Origin: Blepharisma stoltei
Taxonomy: Eukaryota; Ciliophora; Heterotrichea; Heterotrichida; Blepharismidae
NCBI GenBank assembly: GCA_914767885.1
Contig: CAJZBQ010000050.1
Coordinates: 124,001 to 188,000 of the forward strand
Length of the DNA: 64,000 bases
Direction of reading: 5' to 3'
Every line of letters starts with the position of its first letter. Within the stretch, counting starts at the first letter, position 1. Below, piece after piece: positions 9,405 through 19,660 of the stretch. The notes below the pieces were generated by a model that was given only the letters and a program-made list of their open reading frames with translations, was not told the origin of the DNA and did not search any database. The position numbers and the translations under genes are program-made.

Positions 9405-12400
9405 CTACAAAAATTCGCCGATTTCTCTTGCCATACCACTAGTTAGTCTGCCAAGTGAAGTGCCTTTATCTTTTAGTTTCTTATAAGCCCACAAAAATTT
9501 TCGAATTTCATATCCTCTCATGTCAGAAAAATATTTTTCACGTAAAAAATTTTTAATTTGCACTAATTTTCCGATTTTTAAGTTCACATTTTCACAGCCA
9601 AGCTGCACTTCTGGGGCTTGTTTATGTTTAATCAAATAGCAGCACATATAATAAGGCGTCCTATAATAATAGAGAGATTCTGCATGACAATCTGCTCCCA
9701 TTTCTCATAGCCATTTGACAATATTAAAATGCCCATTGATAGTTGCTAGATGTATTGCTGCCTGTCCATCGAAATTGCAAATATTAAGATCGATATTAAG
9801 GCTTGTATAAATTCATTTAGCAAGGTTTAATTTTCCCATATAGCAAGCGACATGTAGTAACGATGACCCCCTGGTCAAGCACAGGACCCACCCCACCCCA
9901 CCCCATACGTACAACCATCCCGCACAATTATACACTCGCCTTAAACTACCCACTCACGGCATTGCATCCTACATGCATTTGTTTGAAAGTAATATATATT
10001 ATTTAAAAACAATATAGCTCTCCGGTTCTTTAAAGATGCACCTTAGGAGCTATTTTGGCTTTGGTACCTTAGATGCTAATTTCAAAAAACTTTAGCAAGC
10101 AAATATGACGAAAATCTTAACAAATTTCTTCAAAATTGTAAATTATTTGATGAATTTGCACATTTTAGCCTAAAGGTCAAATGTTGACTATCAAGTCATG
10201 TATAAAAATGTATAAATTATATCGAAATTTCTTGTAATTTTCATAACTTCGAAAGGCTTGTTTACTACACCAGACATAAATATTTCATCTCTGTGCAAGA
10301 ATTGTTCTATTTAACGAATAATTAAATTCAAATGGGAAATAATATGCTAGCAAATATGTTTCTAAATAAGACATTAGATTATAATAGTTAAATTAAACGT
10401 TATAACTTATAACTTATAAAAAAATTTACTTCAGTATCGCTAAATCTCTCCTTCTAAAATTAAATCAACTTCAGTAAATTCTGCATAATTAAAAAACTCT
10501 AAGAACAGACAATCCATTCAAAAAACACTAAAACTGCAATCATCGCTTCACCAAATGCTTTACCTTTTCAGGAAAAGCGTCTTCGTATCAGAGTAATCTT
10601 TTCCATCCAAATCATACTCATCACCAACTTCTCCATCAATGTCATATTCAATTTCATCTCAGATTCTCAATATAAATCTACAAACACTGCTTTTTATGAA
10701 TAACAGCTGGCTCCTCCAAAGCTTGCCACTGACATGCAGCACACACGATCAAGATTTCGCCACTTACCCTCGCCTCTGTACTAAATCAAGCTTAGCGATA
10801 ATTTCATCATTATTTGACAAAAAAGCTGAATAAGAAAATATCTCATAATTAAATTAATAATACAAATAAGAGTATTTATAAAATTATTTTGAAGAAGATC
10901 TCTTATAGCTTTTTCCTTGAATATTTCCATAAGCGGGTGAATTAACCGCTAAAATTATAATTTGCTCCAACCAAAATTATTACTTTGGTAGACCAAATTT
11001 GAAATCAGAGGGTAATTCACCCGCTTATGGGGTTGCTTCAAGAAAACACCAATATTCCGATGGTATAATCAGTGTAGGCATGAATTATGCGATACAACAA
11101 TAGAAATGTCATCCAACTGAAGTATGAGAATATGCTCTAACTGAAATAAATTATAGAACATCATAATTAAGAATAATCCAATAACTTTATGATTTTACAA
11201 TAAATTAAAATTATTATAAGTCAACAAGCAAATTCAACTTTTTAGAAGTTTTGTTTAACAATTTATTCCAATTGATCAACTTTTATTTTTCTTATCTCTC
11301 TATCGATATATACCAAACTGATCATTAGAGAATCGAATCTGAGACTTTCAAATCGCATTGAATTTTAAGATAGCTGGTCAAGCATAGGTCGCAACCATAC
11401 ACCCCCCACCCCCCTAAAAGTGGTACCCCCACCTCCCCTAAAAAATGGTTACCCCACCCCCCTTTCACAGATGGCACCCCCACCCTCCTTAATATAGCAT
11501 AAATATAAGGCAAATGCGAATTTAGAGCAGACATAATAAATAAATTATTATTTTTAAATATTCAAAATTACCGATTTATACAATATCCACATAACGTAGC
11601 ACAATCGATTAAGAAGTAGGTGGAATGCGGTGAGAATTTCCTATAACTATTAAGCACACCACATCTGAAAAAATTTGTTAAAAAACATAATAATGATCTT
11701 TGGTATTAATTAGCAGTATATTCTGCATATATTTATGAACTTTGTGGAACAATGGCTAAAGAGTCGAATTAGAGATCCAAAAATAAAACTGACAATAGCA
11801 AATACTATTTTATTGAATCCTATGATCAATTCAGTCCTGCAATCCTTGTACAATGGACATCAGATTAGCTTTAATGTATGAATCAATAAATTTAATTCAA
11901 GTTATTGTATTATTTAATAATTAATGCCATTATCTATATCTTTGGCATTATATTTATAAATATAAAAAACAATTTTCATATATTTTCATATTAATTGTTA
12001 ATTAATTTAAATTTATTAATTAATCATAATATATAAAGTAATTTGTGGACTTAATTTATCAATGTAGTGTTTTAATTGTATTATATTTAAATTTATTCTG
12101 CTTGTTTCCTATCAATTACTTCTATAGGGATAAACCCGAGAGGGGGGTGGGGGTGCCATCTGTGAAAGGGGGGTGAGGGTACCATTTTTAGGTGGGGTAG
12201 GGGTCGGGGAGGTTTTTCCCTATTGGGGGGGTGGGATGTCTGGCTGCTACCTATGCTTGACCAGATAGCCGCACTTGATTTCAATAGCCGTTACTGGATT
12301 TGAACAAATAAGCCTTTAATTGTAGGTGGGTGGGGTAGGTGGGGTGGGGTGGGGTGGGTCCTATGCTTGACCAACCCCCCCCCTCAATCTTCATGCCTAT

Positions 12401-13547
12401 TGCAACAAAAATGCAATTTTTTAATATAAAATTTTATATAAAAAACAAAATAATTTTCATGTCTCTTGCAACAAATTATATATAAAAAAAATAATAATTT
12501 TCATGTCTCTTGCAACAAATTATATAAAAAAAAAATAATAATTTTCATGTCTCTTGCAACAAATTATATATATTAAAATGGCGACACGTGTCAGCCTGCC
12601 CTCTTGGCGCAGCATTCCAGACCTTATGGCTAATGCGGACTGGGACGGACCCGAGCCGAGAATCAGACGCAGGCTCAAGAAGTGTGTATCCGGGCAGGTT
12701 TTTGGCTGCTTTCCTGTGGTTGGAAATAGATGCGCTCAGGTGATCCGAGGACCCATGGGCATTCCTCTACCGAGAAACTAGGGTTTTTGCCCAGGCCACA
12801 GGGGAACAGTCTTTTTCGTGTAGCTGTCGAAGGAAGGTACTTTGACACCCGATAGACTCTAAGGAGCTGATCCTTGGAATCAAGCTACTCCAATTGCCCG
12901 TAGCAGGGACGCAGAAATCCATAAGCCGCCCACTCAAGACTGAAGCCGCAAGGCAAGGAGGAGACAGAAGGTACCGGAAGGGCACTCGTAAGAGGAATAC
13001 ACCCTCTGGGCTGGAATCGAAAAGCGGTAGAACCTTCTGCACGGGATGTCTTTGGTGAATGTGTCAACAATATGGCTAGCGCCTGTCTGTAATAATCCTA
13101 ATCCTCTTGCAGCAAATTTTAGATGCGCATCTTAAATTTTAGCTAGATAAATTTAATAAAATGGCGAGCAATGACAATAGCCGCGTCCAAATCTCGATGA
13201 GAAGGTCATTGACATGCCTACAGCAGCGCTGTTTTATGGGGTTTTTGAGAAACTCACCTAGAGAAAATGCATTAATTCTTTTTTATAAAAAATGTTGTGT
13301 TGCATTAGGCATGAAAATGTTGTGGTGCAGTAAGCATGAAAATTTTTTCGAAAAATTTTTGTTGCAATAGACATGAAGATTGAGGGGGGGTCATCGTTAT
13401 ATTGCTGCCTAGAGTGTCAACTGGATCGAAAGGATCATGCTTCATTTCAGTCATCAATTTATTTAGAAGTAAAATATCATCCCTCTCAATTGCTGCTATG
13501 ATCCGGAACTTTTTATTGTCTTTTAAATCAAATAGCTTGAAAATTTT
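9405..13547 (-). CDS. Ankyrin-repeat protein split by a 3.5-kb composite IES (5' end unresolved)
   Basis: When 9858-13397 is removed at its TA repeats, the frame reads DTLGSNILHVACYMGKLNLAKW, then FDGQAAIHLATINGHFNIVKWLWEMGAD: two clear ankyrin repeats (G.N.LH.AC..G; G..A.HLA...GH..IV..L). A third, weaker one follows (RTPYYMCCYLIKHK). The C-terminal 90 residues are basic and helical (KIGKLVQIKNFLREKYF). Stop TAG/TAA at 9405-9407. Upstream the frame is open to 13547, where a TAA lies in AAATTTTTTAGC. The real start is probably beyond another insert (13585-13765) or an intron. Likely a protein-interaction scaffold; the partner is unknown. TGA is read as Trp twice (AKW, KWLW). Confidence 0.72.
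10917..11033. repeat. Small palindromic element inside the second-level element
   Basis: The inverted repeat CCATAAGCGGGTGAATTA / TAATTCACCCGCTTATGG encloses about 70 bp, at the scale of the palindromic IESs seen in genes elsewhere in the window. It sits in otherwise AT-rich non-coding DNA. Confidence 0.55.
11375..12263. mobile_element. Third-level element, a relative of its host (TGGTCAAGC termini, TSD GATAGC)
   Basis: Begins TGGTCAAGCATAGGT and ends ACCTATGCTTGACCA, flanked by 6-bp duplications GATAGC (11369-11374 and 12264-12269). Its subterminal region has G-rich/C-rich blocks (GGTACCCCCACC type). It shares termini and duplication length with the 2.5-kb element it sits in, so both belong to one transposon family. 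No credible ORF is seen. Confidence 0.78.
12590..13080 (-). mobile_element. GC-rich SINE-like element, family B
   Basis: A sharply GC-rich block in AT-rich DNA. On the minus strand it reads CTGGGCAAAAACCCTAGTTTCTCGGTAGAG, close to the blocks at 44170 and 59120 (GGCCGAAACCCCTGG, then TTTCTCGGT). It forms the core of the outer element of the composite IES. No open frame of note; it may be a decayed structural-RNA-derived element. Confidence 0.6.
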
Positions 13548-13584
13548 TTAGCTGGATAGAAGAACTACAAAATAATTTGAGCGC

Positions 13585-13765
13585 AACATGCAAATGATCG
13601 TGTATTTTTGATAGTGTGCGTTTCTTATGGGAAATTATGTAGGAATTTTTTATAGTGAGGTATTTGATCGAAAAAAGTTAAATTTTGATCAAATGGGAAT
13701 TATTGAAAAAATTTCGTTCAAGTTATGAAATGTGCACTATCAAAGTGCATGATTATTGACTTGCA
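13585..13765. other. IES-like inverted-repeat element (GATAGTG family)
   Basis: Left arm ATCGTGTATTTTTGATAGTG and right arm CACTATCAAAGTGCATGAT are inverted copies. Arms of this kind recur in the proven IESs at 16296-16469 and 28971-29183. It lies just 5' of the open part of the ankyrin gene and may interrupt its first exon. I could not find a junction that gives a convincing frame. Confidence 0.5.
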
Positions 13766-14393
13766 CTCGCTAATATATAATTAAGGTATACCAAACTGTT
13801 TTTTAAGCATTTTTATTTAATTAATAGGCATTTTGTTTTGGAAGGTTTCAGCATTAATTGCAAGTTAAAACTTTGGTATGCTTACCTATCAAATTATCGA
13901 TTTCGCGCCCCAGCCTCATATAAACACTCTTAAATTATCTTATCTTTTTCAGAATAAAGCTATAGCAATCATCATAAAAAATTAAGTTATAGCTATTAAT
14001 TAATTCATAATGAAAAACGCTTTCAAAGTTTCATAAGATGCATAATCTTCATTATTTGATAAAATTGGAATAAATAAAATTATTAAATCTAACACCCCCA
14101 ATTTTAAAACAGTTAAGACTTCAGCCTTATATTTAAGCAAATTCTAACTCTACCTTTTAAATTAATAATAATTATATATTTTTGAAAAAAATTATTGCTC
14201 TAATATTTGCGGAATTTATAAATAAATTCTTAATTGACGATTTTTGTGGCAAACTTTTTTGGTAAATATATATTTTTAAAAATTTTTTTTAATAAAACAA
14301 ATTTTCCAAAAAATATTCATAATTAATGGGGGGACTAAGTATAAAATCTAAATTGATTCTAATATAGATAAGTCCATTTACCGGCAACTCTCA

Positions 14394-14402
14394 TTTGGCG
14401 GG
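14394..14402 (+). promoter_or_regulatory. E2F-like site (TTTGGCGGG) just upstream of PCNA
   Basis: TTTGGCGGG matches the E2F/DP consensus TTTSSCGC/S and ends 11 bases before the PCNA ATG. PCNA promoters of animals and plants are classic E2F targets. Here the match is seen in the sequence; binding is an inference. Confidence 0.5.
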
Positions 14403-14413
14403 TTATAATAAAA

Positions 14414-15187
14414 ATGTTCGAAGCATTACTCGGCAATGGTCTGATCCTCAAAAAAATTATCGAAGCCATTAAAGAGCTCGTATCTGAAGTTAACCTCGAA
14501 GTCACAAGTGAAGGTCTCAGCATTCAAGCAATGGATGCCTCCCATGTAGCATTAGTAGTCCTTAGTCTCCGAGCTGAACAATTCGAAGAATACCGCTGTG
14601 ACCGCCCTCAGACTCTCGGCGTCTCCATCGGAAACCTCGCAAAATTAATGAAAATTGCTGGCAACGACGACTCCATCACTCTCAGAGCTGAAGACGACGC
14701 CAATATTCTAACCTTAACTTTCACAGGCAAAAACAACGAAAGAGTCAGCGAATTTAACCTCAATCTATTGACCTTAGACTCAGAACACCTCGGAATCCCT
14801 GAACAAGACTACTCTGCAGTCATGAAAATGTCCAGTGCTGAATTTTCCAGAATTTGCAGAGAACTGACCCAAATTACAGACACTTTAAACCTAGCAGTTG
14901 ATAAAGAAGCTGCTAAGTTCGCCGTTTCTGGAGACATTGGAGCTGGCTCTATCACAATGAGGCCTAACGACTCTGACAAAGCTGAAGAAAAAATGTTTTT
15001 AAGGGCAACTGAGCCAGTTTCTATGGCCTTTGCATTGAGATACCTCAATTTATTCAACAAAGCGGCCAGTCTTTCAGACGAAGTCACACTTAGCATGTCC
15101 CCAGAAGTCCCAATTGTGCTGCAGTTTGGATTTGACTTAGGAGAGCTTAAATACTTCTTAGCCCCAAAGATCGCTGAAGAAGCTTAA
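14414..15187 (+). CDS. PCNA: Proliferating cell nuclear antigen (sliding clamp)
   Basis: Homotrimeric DNA sliding clamp, processivity factor for replicative polymerases and a hub for repair. The 257 residues fit the family closely. Landmarks are MFEALLGNG, IQAMDASHVALV, EQFEEYRCDRP, GNLAKLMK, the interdomain loop around LDSEHLGIPEQDY, FAVSGDIGAGSI and the C-terminal PIVLQFGFDLGELKYFLAPKI. No IES or intron interrupts it. Codon choice is richer in C and G at third positions (CTC, ATC, GAC) than in neighbouring genes, as expected of a highly expressed gene. The start is the only ATG in frame with the family N terminus. Confidence 0.97.
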   Translation: MFEALLGNGLILKKIIEAIKELVSEVNLEVTSEGLSIQAMDASHVALVVLSLRAEQFEEYRCDRPQTLGVSIGNLAKLMKIAGNDDSITLRAEDDANILTLTFTGKNNERVSEFNLNLLTLDSEHLGIPEQDYSAVMKMSSAEFSRICRELTQITDTLNLAVDKEAAKFAVSGDIGAGSITMRPNDSDKAEEKMFLRATEPVSMAFALRYLNLFNKAASLSDEVTLSMSPEVPIVLQFGFDLGELKYFLAPKIAEEA

Positions 15188-15212
15188 TTTTTAATTAAAA
15201 ATTTGAGATTAA

Positions 15213-15734
15213 TTATGTTTTTATTCGTTTGCATGGTACAAATTCACTGTCAATTTTGCGCTTGAAATTATATAGGTCGTCTATGGCCATATAGTCTTCA
15301 TAAAAAGCTCCAAAATTATTGTCGCTGGTATTATTATATTTTCCTGCTGCTGCTGCTGCTGCTGTTTTTTGGTTATAAATTGGCTTAGTTTTGTCATCTT
15401 CTATCATCAAAAGTGGGGCTTTATAAATTTCTATTTTCTTAGCTGGCAGCGGGACTGAAGATTTCGTATTGAAATATTTTGGGGTTTGCGTAAGAATCAT
15501 TGATTCGTAATTTTTTACCCTTTTCTTTTGAAATTTGGCAAGGCTTGCCAGGGTGCTGCTTAGAATTTCAGACTCTTTTAATTCGGCGTCAAGTAATAGA
15601 TCCTTTTTAACTTCTGGAATTCAAGTGACTTGCAAAATAGGAGGGTTTTCTGGAGGGTAGCAGCTGTAAGACCATGAAATTGTTTGGCTCTCAACTTCTG
15701 TGCTTTGAGGTTCAATATCCATAGTATCGTTCAT
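15213..15734 (-). CDS. Hypothetical acidic/Ala-run protein
   Basis: A 173-residue frame from ATG 15732-15734, with one TGA read as Trp (LQVT-W-IPEV). It contains a run of six to seven alanines encoded by a GCA-type repeat (CTGCTGCTG on the + strand near 15347). The C terminus is basic (NFKRKIDSEFVPCKRIKT) and resembles a bipartite nuclear signal. No domain is recognised. It converges on PCNA with a 25-bp gap. Confidence 0.55.
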
Positions 15735-15925
15735 CGCTTCTAGAAAATGATTATAAAGTCCCTAGCTATTTTCATATTTATTTTTAGTAGAAAAATAAAA
15801 TAAAGCTTTTGGATAGGATTATTATAGATATAAGAAAATTGAGCCATAGGATACAATGATTTTAATCTATCAATTAAAATTAATGTTTTTTTTTTTAAAT
15901 TTAATAAATATAAATAATAACATAT

Positions 15926-17570
15926 TTATTCAGCAGGCTTAACAAATTTCCCATCTTTCCACACTCCTCTCATAACTCTTCCATCAGCCTCTCTTAGTAT
16001 CCCTGCTCCATCCTGCTTATCTTTCTTAAACTCTCCTTCATATTTACTTCCATTTCTATATATCATGCAGCCATATCCATGTCTGACCCCATCAAGCCAT
16101 TCTCCTGTATATTCTCTTCCATTGGCCCACTTATGTTTTCCTACCCCACACATCCTATTTCTTTTCCATTCTCCTACATATACACTTTTATCTTCCCACG
16201 TATATTCCCCCACACCTTGTTTTTCGTCTTGAAAATAATTCCCTATATATTGATTTCCTGAAGCCCATGCTGTTTTGCCTATCCCATGCTGTTTATCATT
16301 AAGGGTCCAATGATCGTGTGCTTTAAATAGTGCACATTTTCATTGAAGAAAAGTTGGTCGAAAATTTTTAAGGAATTTAACGGTTTTTTCAGTCAAATAT
16401 AAAATGCTTCGAACGAATTTTCCCCTAGGAAATGTCTCACACAGTCACTTGGCAAGGAGCCTCATTAAGCCATTCTCCTTCATATGAATCTCCACTTGTC
16501 CATATTTGTTTACCCTTGCCGTCTCTCATATTATTTCTTCATTCTCCTAGATATATAGTTCCATTATCATAGCGGTATTGCATAAAAGTTCTTTCCCCTG
16601 CAAGGAGTCCTGCAGAAGGTAGAGAAATTGTGTCAATTTTTTCTTTGATGGCTTGGATTTCTTGGTTAATTTGAGACATTCGGGAATTTATAGAGTCCAT
16701 ACCTCTAAGCTCTATTGTGGTCCTACGAGGGCTTTCTTCTTGATTTGGCTGGCTGTTGTGGCTTTGCAGTACAAGTTTGCTAGGGACTGAAGCAGTTGAG
16801 GAGGTTTGGGAAGATTTTATTTGTAAAGAAGGCTGCTGAGGTTGCCGCTTGGCTTGGTTTTCTGATAATGGTTTCACACTTGACTTGTTAGGCTCATTTT
16901 TAAGCATTTCTTGTTTAAGCCAAAGCCATACTATATAAATCTTACAGAATCCATCACTGATAATGTCTTTCCACTTCGCTAAATTCCCTCCGCTTCCAAA
17001 GGTATCTTTTGGAGCTACATGGACCCTTTTCCATTCTCCTTCATACATATCTCCATCTATATGTGTGAATTTTCCAAAGCCTGATGGCTTTGAATATGAC
17101 CAGTTTCCTTCATATTTCGCCCCATCTGGCCATTCCATTGTACCATACCCATCTCTAAACCCTCCTAGTCAAAGGCCTGTATAAATTGCTCCTGATTTAT
17201 AGCGATATGGTTTTCTATTTTGTCTACGTGAGGAAAAACCTATTTTATTGCTCAAAGTTTCGAATATTTCCTGCTTGGAGAAATAAGCATGATTTGGCTG
17301 ATTTTGGCGTTTTAAGTGCCGGACAAGTTTTCTGACTGAGTAGCCTCGTCAGACTGCGACTAGTTTAGGCACAACAGGTTTGAGATGGGCGAGGCTAGGG
17401 GAAAGTGATAGTTTTGGAGCTGATTTTACTATATCAGAGTTCATAGATGGCAAGGAAGAAGAAGGCTCATAAGTGAGATCCTATTTATTATTTACACTTT
17501 GGGTGTTTACTTCTTGCTGTTTTTCTAGTATATGTGTACAGTCACAGGTTTTGCAATTTAAGTTTCCCAT
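15926..17570 (-). CDS. MORN-repeat protein with an IQ-like motif
   Basis: 487 residues after removal of a 15-nt intron (17481-17495) and a 166-bp IES (16296-16469). The N terminus MGNLNCKTCDC could be acylated. Residues 60-75 (VAVWRGYSVRKLVRHL) resemble a calmodulin-binding IQ motif. At least eight MORN repeats follow, in two groups: GAIYTGLWLGGFRDGYG and AKYEGNWSYSKPSGFG before a long Gln/Ser-rich linker, and GTIYLGEWRNNMRDGKG, DSYEGEWLNDKQHGIG, NQYIGNYFQDEKQGVG, SVYVGEWKRNRMCGVG, REYTGEWLDGVRHGYG and SKYEGEFKKDKQDGAG after it. MORN proteins commonly act at membranes or in cortical and ciliary structures. TGA is read as Trp several times. Confidence 0.85.
16296..16469. other. IES with 8-bp direct repeats (CTTAATGA) in the MORN gene
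   Basis: TCATTAAG occurs at 16296-16303 and 16462-16469 on +. The ends just inside are inverted (GGGTCCAATGATCGTGTG / CACACAGTCACTTGGC), the GATAGTG family. Deleting 166 bp joins GEWLN to DKQHGIG, completing a MORN repeat. Confidence 0.88.
17481..17495 (-). other. 15-nt spliceosomal intron in the MORN gene
   Basis: On the coding strand the sequence is GTAAATAATAAATAG. It contains an in-frame stop, and its removal joins NTQS to DLTYEPSSS. The 15-nt size is diagnostic of heterotrich introns. Confidence 0.85.
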
Positions 17571-17797
17571 TTATTAATTTTAACAATTAGTTGTATATAT
17601 TAATTTTTCCTTGCTAAAATCATCAATTATATTTATTTATATTAAAAGTAGGGTTAAGCCGTTATTAGATTTATTATATAAATTTTAATTTTAAAAGGAA
17701 TAATTAATTTGACTGGATTTTTGTATGATTGGACTTATTATTCAAGTGAAAATGTAATATGATCAATAATCATGACAATTATAATAGAAAATGATGA

Positions 17798-19660
17798 TTA
17801 TGAGTTTTTCAAATCATCAATATTTCGCAGCTGTGTTTTGGTTTGCAATACAAATGCTTCTAGCATGGCCCTTTTGGCGTAAAGTTCTTGAAGTCTTTTT
17901 CTTTTTTCTTCTGCAGATAAATTTTCACTGCTTGGGTTACTCGGAACTGCAGAAACTTTCACAGTTTCTAAAGTCTCCAAAAGGCTATTAACAGATGGCT
18001 GGGTTACAGGGGTTTTTCCTGGCTCTGCAAGTAAACTATCTATAAGCTCATCTTCATTTCAGGCTTTTCCCATAAACTTTATCTGCTCTTTACTCTCAAA
18101 TAAAGTTGGCTTTTTTTTCTCTGGATCTTTCTTAATTGATGACATTTTTCTTTTGATAGTGCCGTAATATCGGTTTTTTACAGCTACAGAAGGTTTTCCA
18201 TTCAAAAAGCCGGCAATTTTCTTTCTTAATCCCCCTCCCCGTAAGCAAGCAAAATTTTTTTGTTCGCTCATGGAGGGGTTAATTTGTTTTAAAAAATTTG
18301 TATATAAATTTTGTAGCAATTTTTTTTCAAATTAAAAAAATTCCAATAGTAAAAAATGAGAATTAAAAATTAAAATTTTATGTTTTAAAATGACAAACTG
18401 TTTAAAATCAAACAAATTAGCTAGAGATTTCATTATAATAATTATCACTTGTATGTCAAAAATTTTTTTGTCATAAAAAATTTTTGTTTGCTCACGGAGG
18501 TGTTTTTTTTACCCAAAATTGGATTTTTCCAATAGTCTGTTCTCTCACGGAGTGGGGGGGTTAATATTAATTCGCTTGAGGTAGCCTACCGAAGAGGGAA
18601 GTTTTGCTACTACTTCGAAGGTTTTCCCTGTCCCTTCACATGGACTCGACAGGTTTTGCCTCCTACTAAGTCCTTGCTTATTAGGACGCGCAGAGGTGGC
18701 TCTGATCTAGGGAGCTAATCCTTAGGTTAGTGGGTTTATGCCAGATAGGCAGCTAGTGGTCTATGCGCTTATGGCCTTATAATGATTAACTTAAATCTCT
18801 AATAAATAAAAGTTGGGCTCGGTAAGGGAATTCATGGATACTTTTTCACGGACCATTTCATTATTATAGCAATTTTCTTTCAGTTACCTCCATAAGTATT
18901 ATAGAGCTTAATAATTAAGTTGTCTTCTTCACGAGTTCATTTATTCTTTTTTGATTCTGAATTCTTATTTTTCCATCTTTTGTGTCCAGGTGCAGGGATT
19001 TTGCTTTGAATATGATTTGAATCAGCTTCAGTGCTAATTTCAGAATTTTCTATTAAACTTAGGTGAATAAGGCTATTTCCAGGAGTTTGATCGTTTTCTG
19101 ATATTTTATCCTCTTCACAACTCCAATTTACTTTATAGAATATTCAGTATTTTACGACACCTCTGCATGTTTATTTATTTATTAAAAATAAATTATCATA
19201 GCATTTATCCTGAAAATTAAAAGGTCATCGAAAAATTTATATAATTTTATATAGTCAAACCCTATAAACTGCCCTATAAAGTCAGGATATTGGAGCTGGA
19301 AACTCTCCAGTGGCTGGATCAACTGAGGTGGTTAGACCAACTGGAGAGTCCTTTTGCCAACTCTCCAATTGGTTTGACAAACTAAGTTGGTCCAGTCACT
19401 GGAGAGTTTCCAGCACCAATGTCCGGCAGTTTATAGGATTTGCCTATACTAATTTTTGATATTTGAGATAACTCATCCAGCTCTGATATAGCTGGAGAAC
19501 GTGGGACAGGAGATCACGAATCAAGATTTAGCCATGGATCATCATTTATTATTGCAAGAGGTTCATGGGTTTCAGCTCCAGTTTCACAAAGATTTTCAAT
19601 TTCCGGGAGATTTTCATCCCAATAGTCAGAAGCACTGTGTATTGCATTTTTCCAGTCCAT
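17798..19660 (-). CDS. Myb/SANT-domain protein, interrupted by nested inserts
   Basis: Probable nuclear DNA-binding protein. Removing 656 bp (18213-18881) joins KWTREEDNLIIKLYNTYGGNWKKIAG to FLNGKPSVAVKNRYYGTIKRK, a full Myb repeat with its three conserved aromatic positions; two of the tryptophans are TGA codons. The C terminus is helical and charged (AEEKRKRLQELYAKRAMLEA). The N-terminal exon 19445-19660 (MDWKNAIHSASDYWDENLPE) is on the same strand and rich in acidic residues. It is linked to the rest across a palindromic insert at 19254-19447 and about 100 bp whose exact junction I could not settle. Inclusion of that exon is therefore an inference. Stop TAG/TAA at 17798-17800. Confidence 0.68.
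18213..18881. mobile_element. SINE-like family A element as an IES (TSD GCAATTTTCTTTC), carrying a MITE
   Basis: The 13-bp direct repeat GCAATTTTCTTTC lies at 18213-18225 and 18869-18881. Inside is a GC-rich family A element at about 18580-18790 (CTCTGATCTAGGGAGCTAATCC, CTTATGGCC end). A TNA-family MITE occupies 18226-18563 with TTA repeats, so it landed in the SINE-like element or at its edge. Removing one period restores the Myb repeat. Confidence 0.85.
19254..19447. other. Palindromic IES-like element in the Myb gene
   Basis: Inverted arms CAAACCCTATAAACTGCC and GGCAGTTTATAGGATTTG, with inner inverted repeats GGAAACTCTCCAGT / ACTGGAGAGTTTCC. TATA is present at both ends. It interrupts the open frame after SQISKISIG. 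The exact junction is unresolved. Confidence 0.65.

Larger units (their letters stand above)
9872..12373. mobile_element. Second-level transposon-like element (TGGTCAAGC termini, TSD ACCCCC)
   Basis: Begins TGGTCAAGCACAGGACCC and ends with the inverted GGGTCCTATGCTTGACCA. Both ends have repeats of CCCAC/GTGGG. A 6-bp duplication ACCCCC (9866-9871 and 12374-12379) shows that it inserted into the TIR of the outer element. No coding region longer than about 65 residues is evident in its 2.5 kb, so it looks non-autonomous or decayed. Confidence 0.78.
9858..13399. mobile_element. Composite nested IES: outer TIR element
   Basis: Outermost TA repeats are at 9858-9859 and 13398-13399. The outer ends are inverted repeats TAACGATGACCCC / GGGGTCATCGTTA. 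The outer TIR continues on the left, after an interruption at 12374, as CCCCTCAATCTTCATG(C/T)CTATTGC, and on the right as its mirror image (about 13350-13390). Without its passengers this element is about 1.0 kb. It carries three near-identical tandem blocks of 'ATTTTCATGTCTCTTGCAAC' at about 12450-12560 and a GC-rich SINE-like core. Deleting 3,540 bp restores the ankyrin frame. Confidence 0.82.

Noticed and set aside
12554-12781. 75-residue ORF
   Set aside because: Lies wholly in a GC-rich SINE-like element; composition not protein-like, and it overlaps ORFs on the other strand.
15347-15365. GCA/CTG run as an expanded microsatellite
   Set aside because: Only about six units and in frame; simply an Ala run of the protein.
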